Source: Actinomycetes bacterium
GTDB lineage: Bacteria; Actinomycetota; Actinomycetes; Streptosporangiales; Streptosporangiaceae
Assembly (NCBI GenBank): GCA_025964615.1
Contig: JAOPYM010000272.1
Span: forward strand, 1 to 39,862
DNA: 39,862 bases
Direction of reading: 5' to 3'
The notes under the pieces are model-generated. The model had not been told where the DNA came from, did not search any database, and worked only from the letters and a program-made list of their open reading frames with translations. Shown one piece after another: positions 19,330 through 26,913 of this stretch. The position numbers and the translations under genes were made by a program. Position 1 is the stretch's first letter; each line of letters starts with the position of its first letter.

Positions 19330-20600
19330 AGGTCCAGCGAGCGAAGGAGGATCCCGGCCGCGTCGTCCTCGGTCACCGTCCGCGGTGACGTGGCCAGCAG
19401 CCGCTGCTGTTTCATCGTGCCCGCCACCAGATCGGGCACGTCCGCCTCGGTGTAACCGACCCCGCCGGCGCCGTTCGGGATGCCGATGTCGCGCATCAGG
19501 CTCAGCAGCGCCCGGGGCAGGTACTCGGCCGGGTCGCCGGGCCGGTCCATGCCGGGATCGAGCAGTTCGGCCGCCCGGACGTGCCGGTCCGGCTGGGCCT
19601 CGAAGGTGAACCGGAAGGCCTCCGGTGCGGTGAGCGAGACCGCCATGCCGTGCGGCACCAGCGCCTCGCCCGCTGGATAGCCGACCGGGTGGAAGTCCTT
19701 GACCCGCCCGGCGATCGGATAGGCGTTGGCGTGTGGGATGTGCACGCCGGCGTTGCCGAAGCCCAGCCCGGCGAAGGTCGCAGCGAGCGCCATGTCAGCG
19801 CGCGCCTGCACATTGTCGCCCTGCATCACCGCGGCGCGGAACGATCTCGCGATCAGCGTCAGGGCCTTCTCCGACCACATGTCCGCCACCGGGTTGGACC
19901 CGCAGTACGGGACCCGCTGCTCGGCGGTCTTGCGCTCGAAGGAGGTGTACGGCTTGGCCGTGTAGCTCTCCAGGGCATGGCACACGATGTCCATCCCGGC
20001 CGCCGCCGTGACGTTCGCCGGCTGGGTCATCGTCAGGCCGGGATCGACGACGGCGAGGGTGGGGCGCAGCCTCGGATGGCTGATTCCGGTCTTGACCTTC
20101 AGGGACAGTACGTCGAGTACGCAGACCGTGGTGCTCTCCGCGCCGGTCCCGGTGGTGGTCGGTACGGCGACCAGCGGCAGCAGGGGGTTGGCCGGGGCCC
20201 GGCCCGCGCCGACCGGCAGGTTGAGGTACTCCATCAGGTCGCCGTCGTTGGTCGTCAGCAGGTTGATCGCCTTGGCGGTGTCGATGCTGGACCCGCCGCC
20301 GACCGCCACATAGGCGTCCCAGGGCCCGCTCGCCCGGGCGTACTCCACGGCGAGGCGCATGCTGTCGTCGGTCGGTTCGATGTGCACACCGTCGAAGACC
20401 CCCGCCTCGATCCCGTACGCCCGCATCCGGTCCGCCACCCGTTGCGGCCCGCCCGTCGCGGCCACCCCAAGGTCGGTGACGATCAGGGCTCGGCGCACGC
20501 CGTACTGGGCGAGGTCGAACCCGATCTCGTCCGACGCCCCCGGACCGAACTTCAGCAGCGGCGCCCCGTAGGTGAAGACCGACTCGGGATTGCTCAGCAT
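19323..20600 (-). CDS. Hydroxyacid-oxoacid transhydrogenase (ADHFE1-like iron alcohol dehydrogenase)
   Basis: A 425-residue group III (iron) alcohol dehydrogenase. The nucleotide motif is GGGS (101-104); metal ligands are D204, H208, H290 and H317 (GMDIVCHALESYT, IPHANAYPIAG, VPHGMAV). Along its length it follows human ADHFE1/HOT rather than ordinary ADHs: EPTDDS, YCGSNPVADMW, FAGLGFGNAGVH, GYTEADVPDLVAGT. HOT oxidises 4-hydroxybutyrate to succinate semialdehyde while reducing 2-oxoglutarate to D-2-hydroxyglutarate, with tightly bound NAD. ATG 20600 has GAGGAGG at proper distance. It is first in a two-gene operon with the FAD/Fe-S dehydrogenase and divergent from a GntR regulator with a palindromic operator between. 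Confidence 0.85.
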   Translation of the reverse strand: MLSNPESVFTYGAPLLKFGPGASDEIGFDLAQYGVRRALIVTDLGVAATGGPQRVADRMRAYGIEAGVFDGVHIEPTDDSMRLAVEYARASGPWDAYVAVGGGSSIDTAKAINLLTTNDGDLMEYLNLPVGAGRAPANPLLPLVAVPTTTGTGAESTTVCVLDVLSLKVKTGISHPRLRPTLAVVDPGLTMTQPANVTAAAGMDIVCHALESYTAKPYTSFERKTAEQRVPYCGSNPVADMWSEKALTLIARSFRAAVMQGDNVQARADMALAATFAGLGFGNAGVHIPHANAYPIAGRVKDFHPVGYPAGEALVPHGMAVSLTAPEAFRFTFEAQPDRHVRAAELLDPGMDRPGDPAEYLPRALLSLMRDIGIPNGAGGVGYTEADVPDLVAGTMKQQRLLATSPRTVTEDDAAGILLRSLDLW

Positions 20601-20625
20601 GCCGACCTCCTCATCTCGCCCCCAG

Positions 20626-20651
20626 CTGACATGTAGCATGTTACATGTCAG
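20626..20651. promoter_or_regulatory. Palindromic operator between HOT and GntR genes
   Basis: A 26-bp palindrome, broken at one base pair only, runs from CTGACATGTA at the left to TACATGTCAG at the right. It lies midway in the 72-bp divergent spacer, 22-26 bp from each start codon. Size and placement suit the adjacent GntR/FCD protein binding as a dimer to control both directions. Confidence 0.7.
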
Positions 20652-20672
20652 TGGCTCTGGAGGTGGTCGGCG

Positions 20673-21383
20673 GTGCGGCAGGTGTTGGGCGCGTCCAGCC
20701 TCGCCGAGCAGGTGACCGAGGCGGTCCGCGAGGCCATTCGCAGCGGTGAGCTGCGGGCCGGTGAGCTCTACTCGGTCTACCAGCTGGCCGAGCGCCTCAA
20801 CGTGTCGCGCACTCCGGTCCGCGAGGCGCTGCTCGGCCTGGCCGAGACCGGCCTGGTCCGGTTCGAGCGCAACCGCGGCTTCCGGGTCGTACGCCGCGAT
20901 CCCAAGGACATCGCCGAGGTCTTCCACCTGCGGCTCCTGCTCGAGGTTCCCGCCGCCAGGCTGGCCGCCATGAACGCCGCGCCCCTTGACGGCCTGCGGG
21001 CCGAGCTGGCGGCGATGCGGACCGCCGCCGAAGACCACGACGAGCCGCGCTTCATGAGCCACGACCGTGCCTTCCACGACCTCCTGCTGCTCGCGGGCGG
21101 CAACGCCAAGCTCGCCGGGATCGTCCGGGGCCTGCGCGACGCCACGATCGCGCTCGGCGCCTCCACGGCCGACCGGTCCCGGTCCTTGAGCGACATCGCG
21201 GACGAGCACGAGCCGATCCTCGCCGCGCTCGCGGCCGGCGACGCGGACGGGGCGGCGGCGGCCGTACGCGCCCACGCCGCGCACACCGGCGAACTCCTCC
21301 TCGCCCAGGTCGCCGCCGAGAACGGCACCCCAGTCGACCCCGCCGACGCCGACCTGATCCGCTCCGCGCTGTTCCTCAGCTGA
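20673..21383 (+). CDS. GntR family (FadR/FCD subfamily) transcriptional regulator
   Basis: A 236-residue regulator. The N-terminal winged HTH (residues about 10-75) contains LYSVYQLAERLNVSRTPVREA, the GntR hallmark. The C-terminal FCD domain (about 85-215) is helical with the usual acidic/histidine ligand positions (HDRAFHDLLL, DEHEPILAAL, HAAHTGELLL), which bind a metal and often an organic acid. Start GTG 20673 follows GGAGG at 20659-20663. It is divergent from the HOT operon and next to the palindrome at 20626-20651, so it most likely represses HOT and itself. An organic-acid effector such as 4-hydroxybutyrate or a hydroxyglutarate is a guess. Confidence 0.88.
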   Translation: MRQVLGASSLAEQVTEAVREAIRSGELRAGELYSVYQLAERLNVSRTPVREALLGLAETGLVRFERNRGFRVVRRDPKDIAEVFHLRLLLEVPAARLAAMNAAPLDGLRAELAAMRTAAEDHDEPRFMSHDRAFHDLLLLAGGNAKLAGIVRGLRDATIALGASTADRSRSLSDIADEHEPILAALAAGDADGAAAAVRAHAAHTGELLLAQVAAENGTPVDPADADLIRSALFLS

Positions 21384-21588
21384 CGGTGGCCACGCCCAGG
21401 CCATGGGTGGTGCCGCGTCCGATACCCGCGATCCCGGCGAACGTGCGCGCGATGATCTTCATCTCCGCAGCCCAGACCCCCCGAGATCACCGAAGGGTTC
21501 CAAAGACCAGCCCGACCCAGCACGGCCGTTCCAAAATCGGCTTGAGGGGTTGGGTTGCGGTCCACGCGCCGAGCGCACTTGATGATCA

Positions 21589-21626
21589 CGGAAACTAATG
21601 GTCGCTGTAGCGACCATTAGTTTCCG
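21589..21626. repeat. Perfect 17-bp inverted repeat, AT-richer than surroundings
   Basis: CGGAAACTAATGGTCGC (21589-21605) and its exact complement (21610-21626) flank the 4-nt loop TGTA. It has 18 A or T among its 34 arm bases in a region otherwise near 70% GC. No T-run follows, so it looks more like a protein-binding site or a mobile-element remnant than a terminator. Confidence 0.7.
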
Positions 21627-21641
21627 CGAAGCGCTGTTTGA

Positions 21642-21788
21642 TCTCCGCACCGGTTCGCCGAGCAGCGTCTCGGTCTGGTGTGGCTCTATGACGACGGCGG
21701 GTACGCGGCCCGGCTGAGCCCGCTGACCGGTGGCGACGCCACCCGCCGTCTCTGGCAGTCGTACATGACAGAAGCCCCGCCGATCTAG
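21642..21788 (+). pseudogene. Possible remnant of a protein-coding gene (C-terminal fragment)
   Basis: The frame is open for 48 codons with no start codon and ends in TAG at 21786-21788. It has high-GC third positions and protein-like composition (RLGLVWLYDDGGYAARLSPL onward to TEAPPI). Immediately upstream a different frame (from ATG 21599, inside the hairpin) also reads plausibly (TISFREALFDLRTGSP), which suggests a frameshifted relic. I do not recognise the family. Confidence 0.3.
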
Positions 21789-21793
21789 GCGAC

Positions 21794-21822
21794 TTGACCG
21801 GGGGGCGGGTGAGGGGAAGAAT
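21794..21822 (+). promoter_or_regulatory. Candidate promoter of the molybdenum hydroxylase genes
   Basis: TTGACC (21794-21799), 17 nt, then AAGAAT (21817-21822) gives a start near 21830, leaving a leader of about 25 nt with a G-rich ribosome binding site before ATG 21854. A second TTGACA at 21823-21828 has no matching -10 before the gene. Confidence 0.4.
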
Positions 21823-21853
21823 TTGACAATCGATTGCGGCCGGGGGGCGGGTC

Positions 21854-22321
21854 ATGGAGCGGGTCTTCGAGCTGACCGTGAACGGCGAGCGGTGTGCCGT
21901 GACCTGCGAGCCGGACACGACCCTGCTGCACGTGCTGCGCCACGAGCTGGATCTCAAGGGCACCCGCTTCGGCTGTGGGTCGGGCCAGTGCGGCGCCTGC
22001 TTCGTGCTGATCGACGGTCATCCCGTCTCGTCCTGTGACACGCCGATGTGGGCGGCCGAGGGCAAGCCGGTCGTCACCGTCGAGGGGCTCGCCGAGGGTG
22101 CGGCGCTGCATCCCCTGCAGCAGGCGATTCTCCGGGAGCAGGCCGCGCAGTGCGGCTACTGCATCTCCGGGATCCTGATCAGCGCCGCCGCCCTGCTCGC
22201 GCGGGACCCGCATCCCGACGAGCGGGCCGTTGTCGCCGCGCTCGACCGCAACCTGTGCCGCTGCGGGGTGCACCAGCGCGTCGTGCGGGCCGTGGTCCGC
22301 GCCGCGGAAGCGGGCCGATGA
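21854..22321 (+). CDS. Molybdenum hydroxylase small subunit, two [2Fe-2S] clusters
   Basis: A 155-residue iron-sulfur subunit of the xanthine oxidase family. The plant-ferredoxin-like domain binds one cluster through C41, C46, C49 and C61 (GCGSGQCGACF...SC). The all-helical domain binds the second through C100, C103, C135 and C137 (QCGYC...CRC). It passes electrons from the Mo-cofactor subunit encoded next, whose ATG overlaps its stop (GATGA). Its size and partner resemble isoquinoline 1-oxidoreductase or nicotinate hydroxylase alpha subunits. It has no signal peptide, so it is probably cytoplasmic. Confidence 0.93.
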   Translation: MERVFELTVNGERCAVTCEPDTTLLHVLRHELDLKGTRFGCGSGQCGACFVLIDGHPVSSCDTPMWAAEGKPVVTVEGLAEGAALHPLQQAILREQAAQCGYCISGILISAAALLARDPHPDERAVVAALDRNLCRCGVHQRVVRAVVRAAEAGR

Positions 22322-24426
22322 CCGGCCGGCGGCGGGACCTGCCGGCGGGAGTGGTGGCCAACCCGCGGCTGTCGCGCTGGGTGAGCATCGCGCCGGACGG
22401 TACGGTCCGTGTCCGGGTCGGCAAGGTCGAGCTCGGCCAGGGCATCCTCACCGCGCTCGCCCAGCTGGCGGCCGATGAACTGGACATCGATCTCGCGCAG
22501 ATCAGGATGGAGCCCGCGTCCACGGACGAGGGACCCGACGAGGGGCTGACCGCGGGCAGCCGGTCGATCGAGGACTCGGGAGCCGCGCTGCGCCAGATCT
22601 GCGCCGAGGTACGGGCGCTGCTGCTGGCCGAGGCGGTCACGTCCTGGGGCCTGGATCCGGCCACGGTCACGGTACGCGGCGGCGTCGTCGGCGACGCGAG
22701 CGGCCGGCGTATCGGATATGCGGAGCTGGCCGTCGATCTCGACCGGGACGCGGACGGGTCGGCGCGGCCCAAGGCCGATGCCGGACTACGGCTGGCCGGC
22801 ACCAGCGTGCAGCGGCTCGACCTCCCTGACAAGATCGCCGGGAGGCCGCGGTTCATCCAGGATCTCATGCTGGAAGGGCAGCTGTACGGACGCGTGCTGC
22901 GGCCACCGTCCCCGGCGGCGACCCTGGCCGAGGCCGGCACCGCCGCCGCGGCGGAACTCCCCGGAACCGTGTCCGTGGTCCGGGACGGCAGTTTCCTCGG
23001 AGTCGTGGCCCTGGATGAGGAGGCCGCCGAACGCGCCGTCGCGGCGCTGCGCGAGACCGCGCACTGGCGGGAGCGGGACACGCTGCCCGACGAGGACGAC
23101 CTGCCGGGATATCTGCGCGCCGCACCCGCGGACACCTTCACTGTCGACGAGTCCGGGCTGGGACGAACGGACCAGATCGTACAGACAATGACGGCCGGCT
23201 ACAGCAGGCCGTTCCTCGCCCATGCCTCGATGGCGCCGAGCTGCGGTGTGGCCCGGTGGCACCGCGACGAGGTCGAGGTCTGGAGCCACAGCCAGGGGAT
23301 CTACCGGCTGCGCTGGGCGATCTCCCAGGCACTGGGCCTGGACGAGAAGAACGTCACTGTACGGCACGTGCAGGGAGCCGGCGCCTATGGGCACAACGGC
23401 GCCGACGACGCGGCCTTCGACGCGGTCCTGCTGGCCCGCTCGGTGCCCGGCCGCCCGGTGCACGTGCGGTGGAGCCGGGCCGACGAGCTGACCTGGGCCC
23501 CCATCGGGCCGGCGATGGCGGCCGAACTCCAGGCCGGGCTGGATGCGGGCGGGAAGGTGGTGACCTGGTCGCACGAGGTGTGGAGCCAGGGCCACTTCTC
23601 CCGCCCGGGATACGCGGGCTCTCCTGGGCTGCTCGCCGCGGCGCACCTGGAGCGGCCGATCGAGGCGCCGCCCGCCGCGGACCCGCCGCCGTCGGCCGGC
23701 GGTGGCACGGCTCGCGGCGCGATCCCCCTCTACACCTTCCCGGAGCGGCGGATCCGGGCCCATCGGGTGCTGAGCGCGCCGCTGCGGTCATCGGCACTGC
23801 GTGGGCTCGGGTCGTTCCTGAACGTCTTCGCGATCGAGTCCTTCATGGACGAACTGGCCTTGGCCGCCGGACAGGACCCGCTGGACTACCGCCTGGCTCA
23901 GCTCGCCGACCCGCGCGCCCAGGACGTCCTGCTGGCCGCGGCGGAGCTCGGACGGTGGGGGGCCGAAAGCGCCGGCGGCCGCGGCATCGGCTTCGCCCGC
24001 TACAAGGGCCGCGGTGCCTACTGTGCGGTGGTGGCCGAGGTCGAGGCGGTGCACGAGGTACGGGTGCGCCGGCTGGCCATCGCCGTCGACGCCGGCCGCG
24101 TCGTCAACCCCGACGGCGTACGCAACCAGATCGAGGGCGGGGCCGTCCAGGCGACCAGCTGGACGCTGAAGGAGCGGGTCCGGTTCGACCGGCGGCACGT
24201 CACCAGCGCGGACTGGGAGAGCTATCCCATCCTGCGGTTCGGCGAGGTGCCCGAGGTCGAGGTGGAGATCCTCTCGCGCCCCGGCGAGCCCTCGGTGGGC
24301 GCCGGCGAGGCCGCGCAGGGACCGACGGCGGCGGCCATCGGCAACGCGGTCGCCGCCGCCCTCGGCCTGCGGGTACGAGACCTGCCACTCACGACCGAAC
24401 GCATCCTGTCCGCACTCGGCGAGTAG
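22318..24426 (+). CDS. Molybdenum hydroxylase large subunit (IorB/NicB-like)
   Basis: A 702-residue molybdopterin subunit of the xanthine dehydrogenase family. The N-terminus (WVSIAPDGTVRVRVGKVELGQGILTAL) is the IorB-type start with the GQG cofactor motif. Later motifs are RFIQDL, EVWSHSQGIYRLR, GAGAYGHNGADDAAFD and the C-terminal SVGAGEAAQGP, whose Glu664 is the expected catalytic base. Such enzymes hydroxylate N-heteroaromatics or oxidise aldehydes. No FAD subunit and no cytochrome c domain is encoded, so the electron acceptor is open. It is shorter than isoquinoline oxidoreductase large subunits as I recall them. ATG 22318 overlaps the small-subunit stop; the frame is open upstream to 22048, but that reads over the small subunit. 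Confidence 0.9.
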   Translation: MTGRRRDLPAGVVANPRLSRWVSIAPDGTVRVRVGKVELGQGILTALAQLAADELDIDLAQIRMEPASTDEGPDEGLTAGSRSIEDSGAALRQICAEVRALLLAEAVTSWGLDPATVTVRGGVVGDASGRRIGYAELAVDLDRDADGSARPKADAGLRLAGTSVQRLDLPDKIAGRPRFIQDLMLEGQLYGRVLRPPSPAATLAEAGTAAAAELPGTVSVVRDGSFLGVVALDEEAAERAVAALRETAHWRERDTLPDEDDLPGYLRAAPADTFTVDESGLGRTDQIVQTMTAGYSRPFLAHASMAPSCGVARWHRDEVEVWSHSQGIYRLRWAISQALGLDEKNVTVRHVQGAGAYGHNGADDAAFDAVLLARSVPGRPVHVRWSRADELTWAPIGPAMAAELQAGLDAGGKVVTWSHEVWSQGHFSRPGYAGSPGLLAAAHLERPIEAPPAADPPPSAGGGTARGAIPLYTFPERRIRAHRVLSAPLRSSALRGLGSFLNVFAIESFMDELALAAGQDPLDYRLAQLADPRAQDVLLAAAELGRWGAESAGGRGIGFARYKGRGAYCAVVAEVEAVHEVRVRRLAIAVDAGRVVNPDGVRNQIEGGAVQATSWTLKERVRFDRRHVTSADWESYPILRFGEVPEVEVEILSRPGEPSVGAGEAAQGPTAAAIGNAVAAALGLRVRDLPLTTERILSALGE

Positions 24427-25359
24427 TCATCCGCCCAGGCCGTCGTCGACCGCGGTCGCCTCGGGTTCGAGCTGGAGGCCGGCGCCGGCGGCCTGCAGGG
24501 GGAGGAGTACGGCGAAGTCCTCGCCGCCGTGTCCCCTGCCGATCGCGGCCTGTACGAGCTGCTGGGTGAGCGCGGCCACCGGCATCGGCACGCCGAGGTC
24601 GTGCGCAGCGGCGAGGCCGAGGTCGAAGTCCTTGCGGAGCAGGACCGGAGTGAAGGTCGGGGTGTAGTCGAGTTTCACGAAGGCGGGTGTCTTGTAGCGG
24701 GTGAACATCGAGCCGAGCACGCTGTTGTTGAGGAAGTCGAGGAACGCGGCCCGTGGTACCCCGCCCTTCTCGGCGAGCACGGTGATCTCGGCCATGGACT
24801 GCGCCACCACGCCGAGGAAGAGGTTGTGGCAGATCTTCACCAACCGGGCCACCTCACCCTCACCGGCGTAGGTGACCGAGACGCCGATCCGTGCGAGCAG
24901 CCCCGCGACCTGGTGGTAGGCGTCCTGCGGGCCTGACACGACCAGGCTGAGCCGACCGGCGGCGGCGACCTTGCCGTTGCCGCTGACCGGCGCCGCGAGG
25001 AAGGCCGCGCCGCGCTCGGCGGCCGCGGCCCGCATGGCGGCCGAGATCTCGGCGGAGACGGTGGAGCAGTCCACGATGACCTTCGGCGCCACGTCCGCGC
25101 GGGTGAGCAGGCCGCCGTCTCCGGTCAGCACGGCTTCGAGATCGGCGGACGCGGACACCATGGTGAACACCACGTCGCGGTCGGCCAGTTCGGTGATGTG
25201 ATCGGCCAGGCGTGCGCCATCGGCCGTCAAGGGCTCGGCCTTGGCCCGAGTGCGGTTCCAGACCGTGACGTCCACGCCCCCGGCGGCGAGCCGCCGTGCC
25301 ATGGGCGCCCCCATCCTTCCCGCTCCGATCCAGCCGACCGTGAGACTTCCTTCGGGCAT
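24427..25359 (-). CDS. Beta-hydroxyacid dehydrogenase (3-hydroxyisobutyrate dehydrogenase family)
   Basis: A 310-residue NAD(P)-dependent enzyme. It has the Rossmann motif GWIGAGRMGAPMA (residues 9-21), DCSTVS (98-103), the substrate-binding loop VSGN (125-128), catalytic Lys175 with Asn179 (KICHN), and KDFDLGLA near the C-terminus. The family includes 3-hydroxyisobutyrate dehydrogenase, tartronate/succinate semialdehyde reductases and 2-(hydroxymethyl)glutarate dehydrogenase; the sequence does not decide between them. ATG 25359 follows AAGGAG. It is 28 nt downstream of livF and ends the importer operon, so it probably acts on the imported compound or a product of it. Its stop abuts the convergent molybdenum hydroxylase stop. 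Confidence 0.85.
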   Translation of the reverse strand: MPEGSLTVGWIGAGRMGAPMARRLAAGGVDVTVWNRTRAKAEPLTADGARLADHITELADRDVVFTMVSASADLEAVLTGDGGLLTRADVAPKVIVDCSTVSAEISAAMRAAAAERGAAFLAAPVSGNGKVAAAGRLSLVVSGPQDAYHQVAGLLARIGVSVTYAGEGEVARLVKICHNLFLGVVAQSMAEITVLAEKGGVPRAAFLDFLNNSVLGSMFTRYKTPAFVKLDYTPTFTPVLLRKDFDLGLAAAHDLGVPMPVAALTQQLVQAAIGRGHGGEDFAVLLPLQAAGAGLQLEPEATAVDDGLGG

Positions 25360-25387
25360 CTGGGCGCTCCTTGCGATCGATGGGGAT

Positions 25388-26119
25388 TCAGGCGAGGCTT
25401 CTCGGAGCGCCGCCCAGGTAGAGGTGGGCGATGTCGGGGTTGGCCAGGACCTGCGCACCCGTGCCCGCAAGGCGTACGTGCCCGCTCTCCAGCACGACCG
25501 CCTGGCCTGCCAGGGAGAGTCCGGCCCGTACGTTCTGTTCCACCAGCAGGATCGTGCGGCCCGCGTCCCGCATCGCGGCGACCTGCTGGAGCACCGTCCG
25601 CAGGGTCTTGGGATCGAGGCCCATCGACGGCTCATCGAGGACGACGAGCTTGGGATCGAGCATCAGGCAGCGGGCGAACTCGACCAGCCGCTGCTGGCCG
25701 CCGGACAGCGCTCCGGCTCGCTCGCCGCCCCGGTCGGTCACGATCGGGAAGAGATCCTCGATCTGGCGGAGCCGCCGGGCCACCTCGGCCCTGTCGCGCA
25801 GCAGGAAACCGCCGAGCTCGACGTTCTCCCGTACGGTCATGTCCGGGAAGAGCGTGTGCTCCTGCGCGACCTGGACGATCCCCCGGCTGAGGATCTTCCG
25901 GGGGCTCAGCCCGCCGATCTCCTCGCCGTCGAAGACCACCGTGCCCCGGCGCGGGATGAGCTGGCCGCTGATCACCCGGAGCACCGTCGACTTGCCGGCG
26001 CCGTTGGGACCGACGACGCAGGTGATGCTCCCGGCCGGTACCGACAGGGTCAGGTCGCGGAGCACATCGCCGCCGTCGTATCCGGCCCAGACCCCGTGGA
26101 GTTCCAGCAAGATGCTCAT
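25388..26119 (-). CDS. livF: LivF-type ATP-binding protein of branched-chain-amino-acid-type importer
   Basis: A 243-residue ABC ATPase. Walker A is GPNGAGKST (about residues 37-45), followed by VAQEHTLFPDMTVRENVELG, signature LSGGQQRLVEFAR, Walker B LVVLDEPSMGLDP and H-loop VEQNV, the last two typical of LivF. It pairs with LivG to power uptake by LivH/LivM. ATG 26119 overlaps the livG stop (ATGA). HAAT-type importers also carry amides, urea and aromatic or cyclic acids, so the name does not fix the substrate. Confidence 0.92.
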   Translation of the reverse strand: MSILLELHGVWAGYDGGDVLRDLTLSVPAGSITCVVGPNGAGKSTVLRVISGQLIPRRGTVVFDGEEIGGLSPRKILSRGIVQVAQEHTLFPDMTVRENVELGGFLLRDRAEVARRLRQIEDLFPIVTDRGGERAGALSGGQQRLVEFARCLMLDPKLVVLDEPSMGLDPKTLRTVLQQVAAMRDAGRTILLVEQNVRAGLSLAGQAVVLESGHVRLAGTGAQVLANPDIAHLYLGGAPRSLA

Positions 26120-26913
26120 GGCTGCGCGCCCTCGATCCCTTCGGTCTGGCCGGTGGGGCCGCCCGGCCCGTCGTCGGGCCCGTCGTCGAGCGCGCCGCCG
26201 AGATAGGCGTCGAGTACGCGAGGGTCCTTGCGGACCTCCTCCGGCCTGCCGCAGGCGATGACCGCGCCGCGTTCCATCACCGAGATGACGTCGCAGAGGC
26301 CCATGACGAACTCCATGTTGTGCTCGACGACCAGGAAGGTCATGCCTCGCCGGTTGAGTTCGCCGATCCGGTCCGCGATCTGCCCTATCAGCGTGGGGTT
26401 GATGCCGCCCGCGGGCTCGTCCAGCAGGACGACCTTCGGCTCCTGCGCCAGCACCATGGCCAGCTCCACCAGCTTGCGCTGACCGTAGGAGAGCGAGCCC
26501 GCCTGGGCCTGGGCGAGCGCGGTCAGGCCGACGAAGTCGAGCAGCTCCATGCACCGGGCCGGGCCGTACAGCTCCCCGCGGCGCTCGCGCGGCACGCCCG
26601 CGCGGCCCACCTGGAGGTTCTCCAGCAGGGTCAGCCGGTTGAACACGCGGGTGAGCTGGAAGGTGCGTCCCACGCCGAGGCCGCCGATCTTGCCGGTGGC
26701 CAGGCCCGTGACGTCCTGGCCGCCGAAGGCGACCGTGCCCGCGTCGGCCCGCTCGTAGCCGGTGATGACGTTGAACAGCGTGGTCTTGCCCGACCCGTTC
26801 GGCCCGATCAGGCCGGCGACCGTTCCCTCCTGGACCGTGAGCGAGCAGCCGTTGAGAGCATGCAGGCCGCCGAAGCTCTTGCGGACCTCCCGTACCTCGA
26901 GCAAGGCCGTCAC
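26116..26913 (-). CDS. livG: LivG-type ATP-binding protein
   Basis: A 265-residue ABC ATPase with Walker A GPNGSGKTT (about residues 38-46), GRTFQLTRVFNRLTLLENL, signature LSYGQRK, Walker B VVLLDEPAGGINP and H-loop VEHNM, all standard for LivG. The C-terminal tail after YLGGALDD is a disordered Gly/Asp/Pro stretch. GTG 26913 has GGGAGG upstream and overlaps the livM stop (GTGA). The fourth gene of a five-gene importer set, coupled to its neighbours on both sides. Confidence 0.92.
   Translation of the reverse strand: MTALLEVREVRKSFGGLHALNGCSLTVQEGTVAGLIGPNGSGKTTLFNVITGYERADAGTVAFGGQDVTGLATGKIGGLGVGRTFQLTRVFNRLTLLENLQVGRAGVPRERRGELYGPARCMELLDFVGLTALAQAQAGSLSYGQRKLVELAMVLAQEPKVVLLDEPAGGINPTLIGQIADRIGELNRRGMTFLVVEHNMEFVMGLCDVISVMERGAVIACGRPEEVRKDPRVLDAYLGGALDDGPDDGPGGPTGQTEGIEGAQP

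Larger units (their letters stand above)
21384..21853. other. 470-nt spacer with hairpin, gene-like fragment and a candidate promoter
   Basis: No intact gene is supported. On the minus strand 28 codons (MKIIARTFAGIAG...) end in a TGA that overlaps the GntR stop region, too short to call. At 21589-21626 there is a perfect 17-bp inverted repeat. From 21642 to 21788 a frame without a start codon reads like a protein C-terminus. The 13-mer CCGGGGGGCGGGT occurs at 21798-21810 and again at 21840-21852, next to the start of the following gene. Confidence 0.5.

Noticed and set aside
20601-21404. N-terminal extension of the HOT frame across the GntR gene
   Set aside because: This part is antisense to the GntR gene. 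ATG 20600 with GAGGAGG upstream gives the normal family length.
21384-21470. Short minus-strand ORF (MKIIARTFAGIAG..., 28 codons) beside the GntR stop
   Set aside because: It is too short, with only a poor ribosome binding site and no recognisable similarity. It is noted in the spacer description but not called.
22048-22317. N-terminal extension of the molybdenum hydroxylase large subunit
   Set aside because: The extension reads over the small-subunit gene in another frame. The ATG overlapping the small-subunit stop gives the family-like N-terminus.
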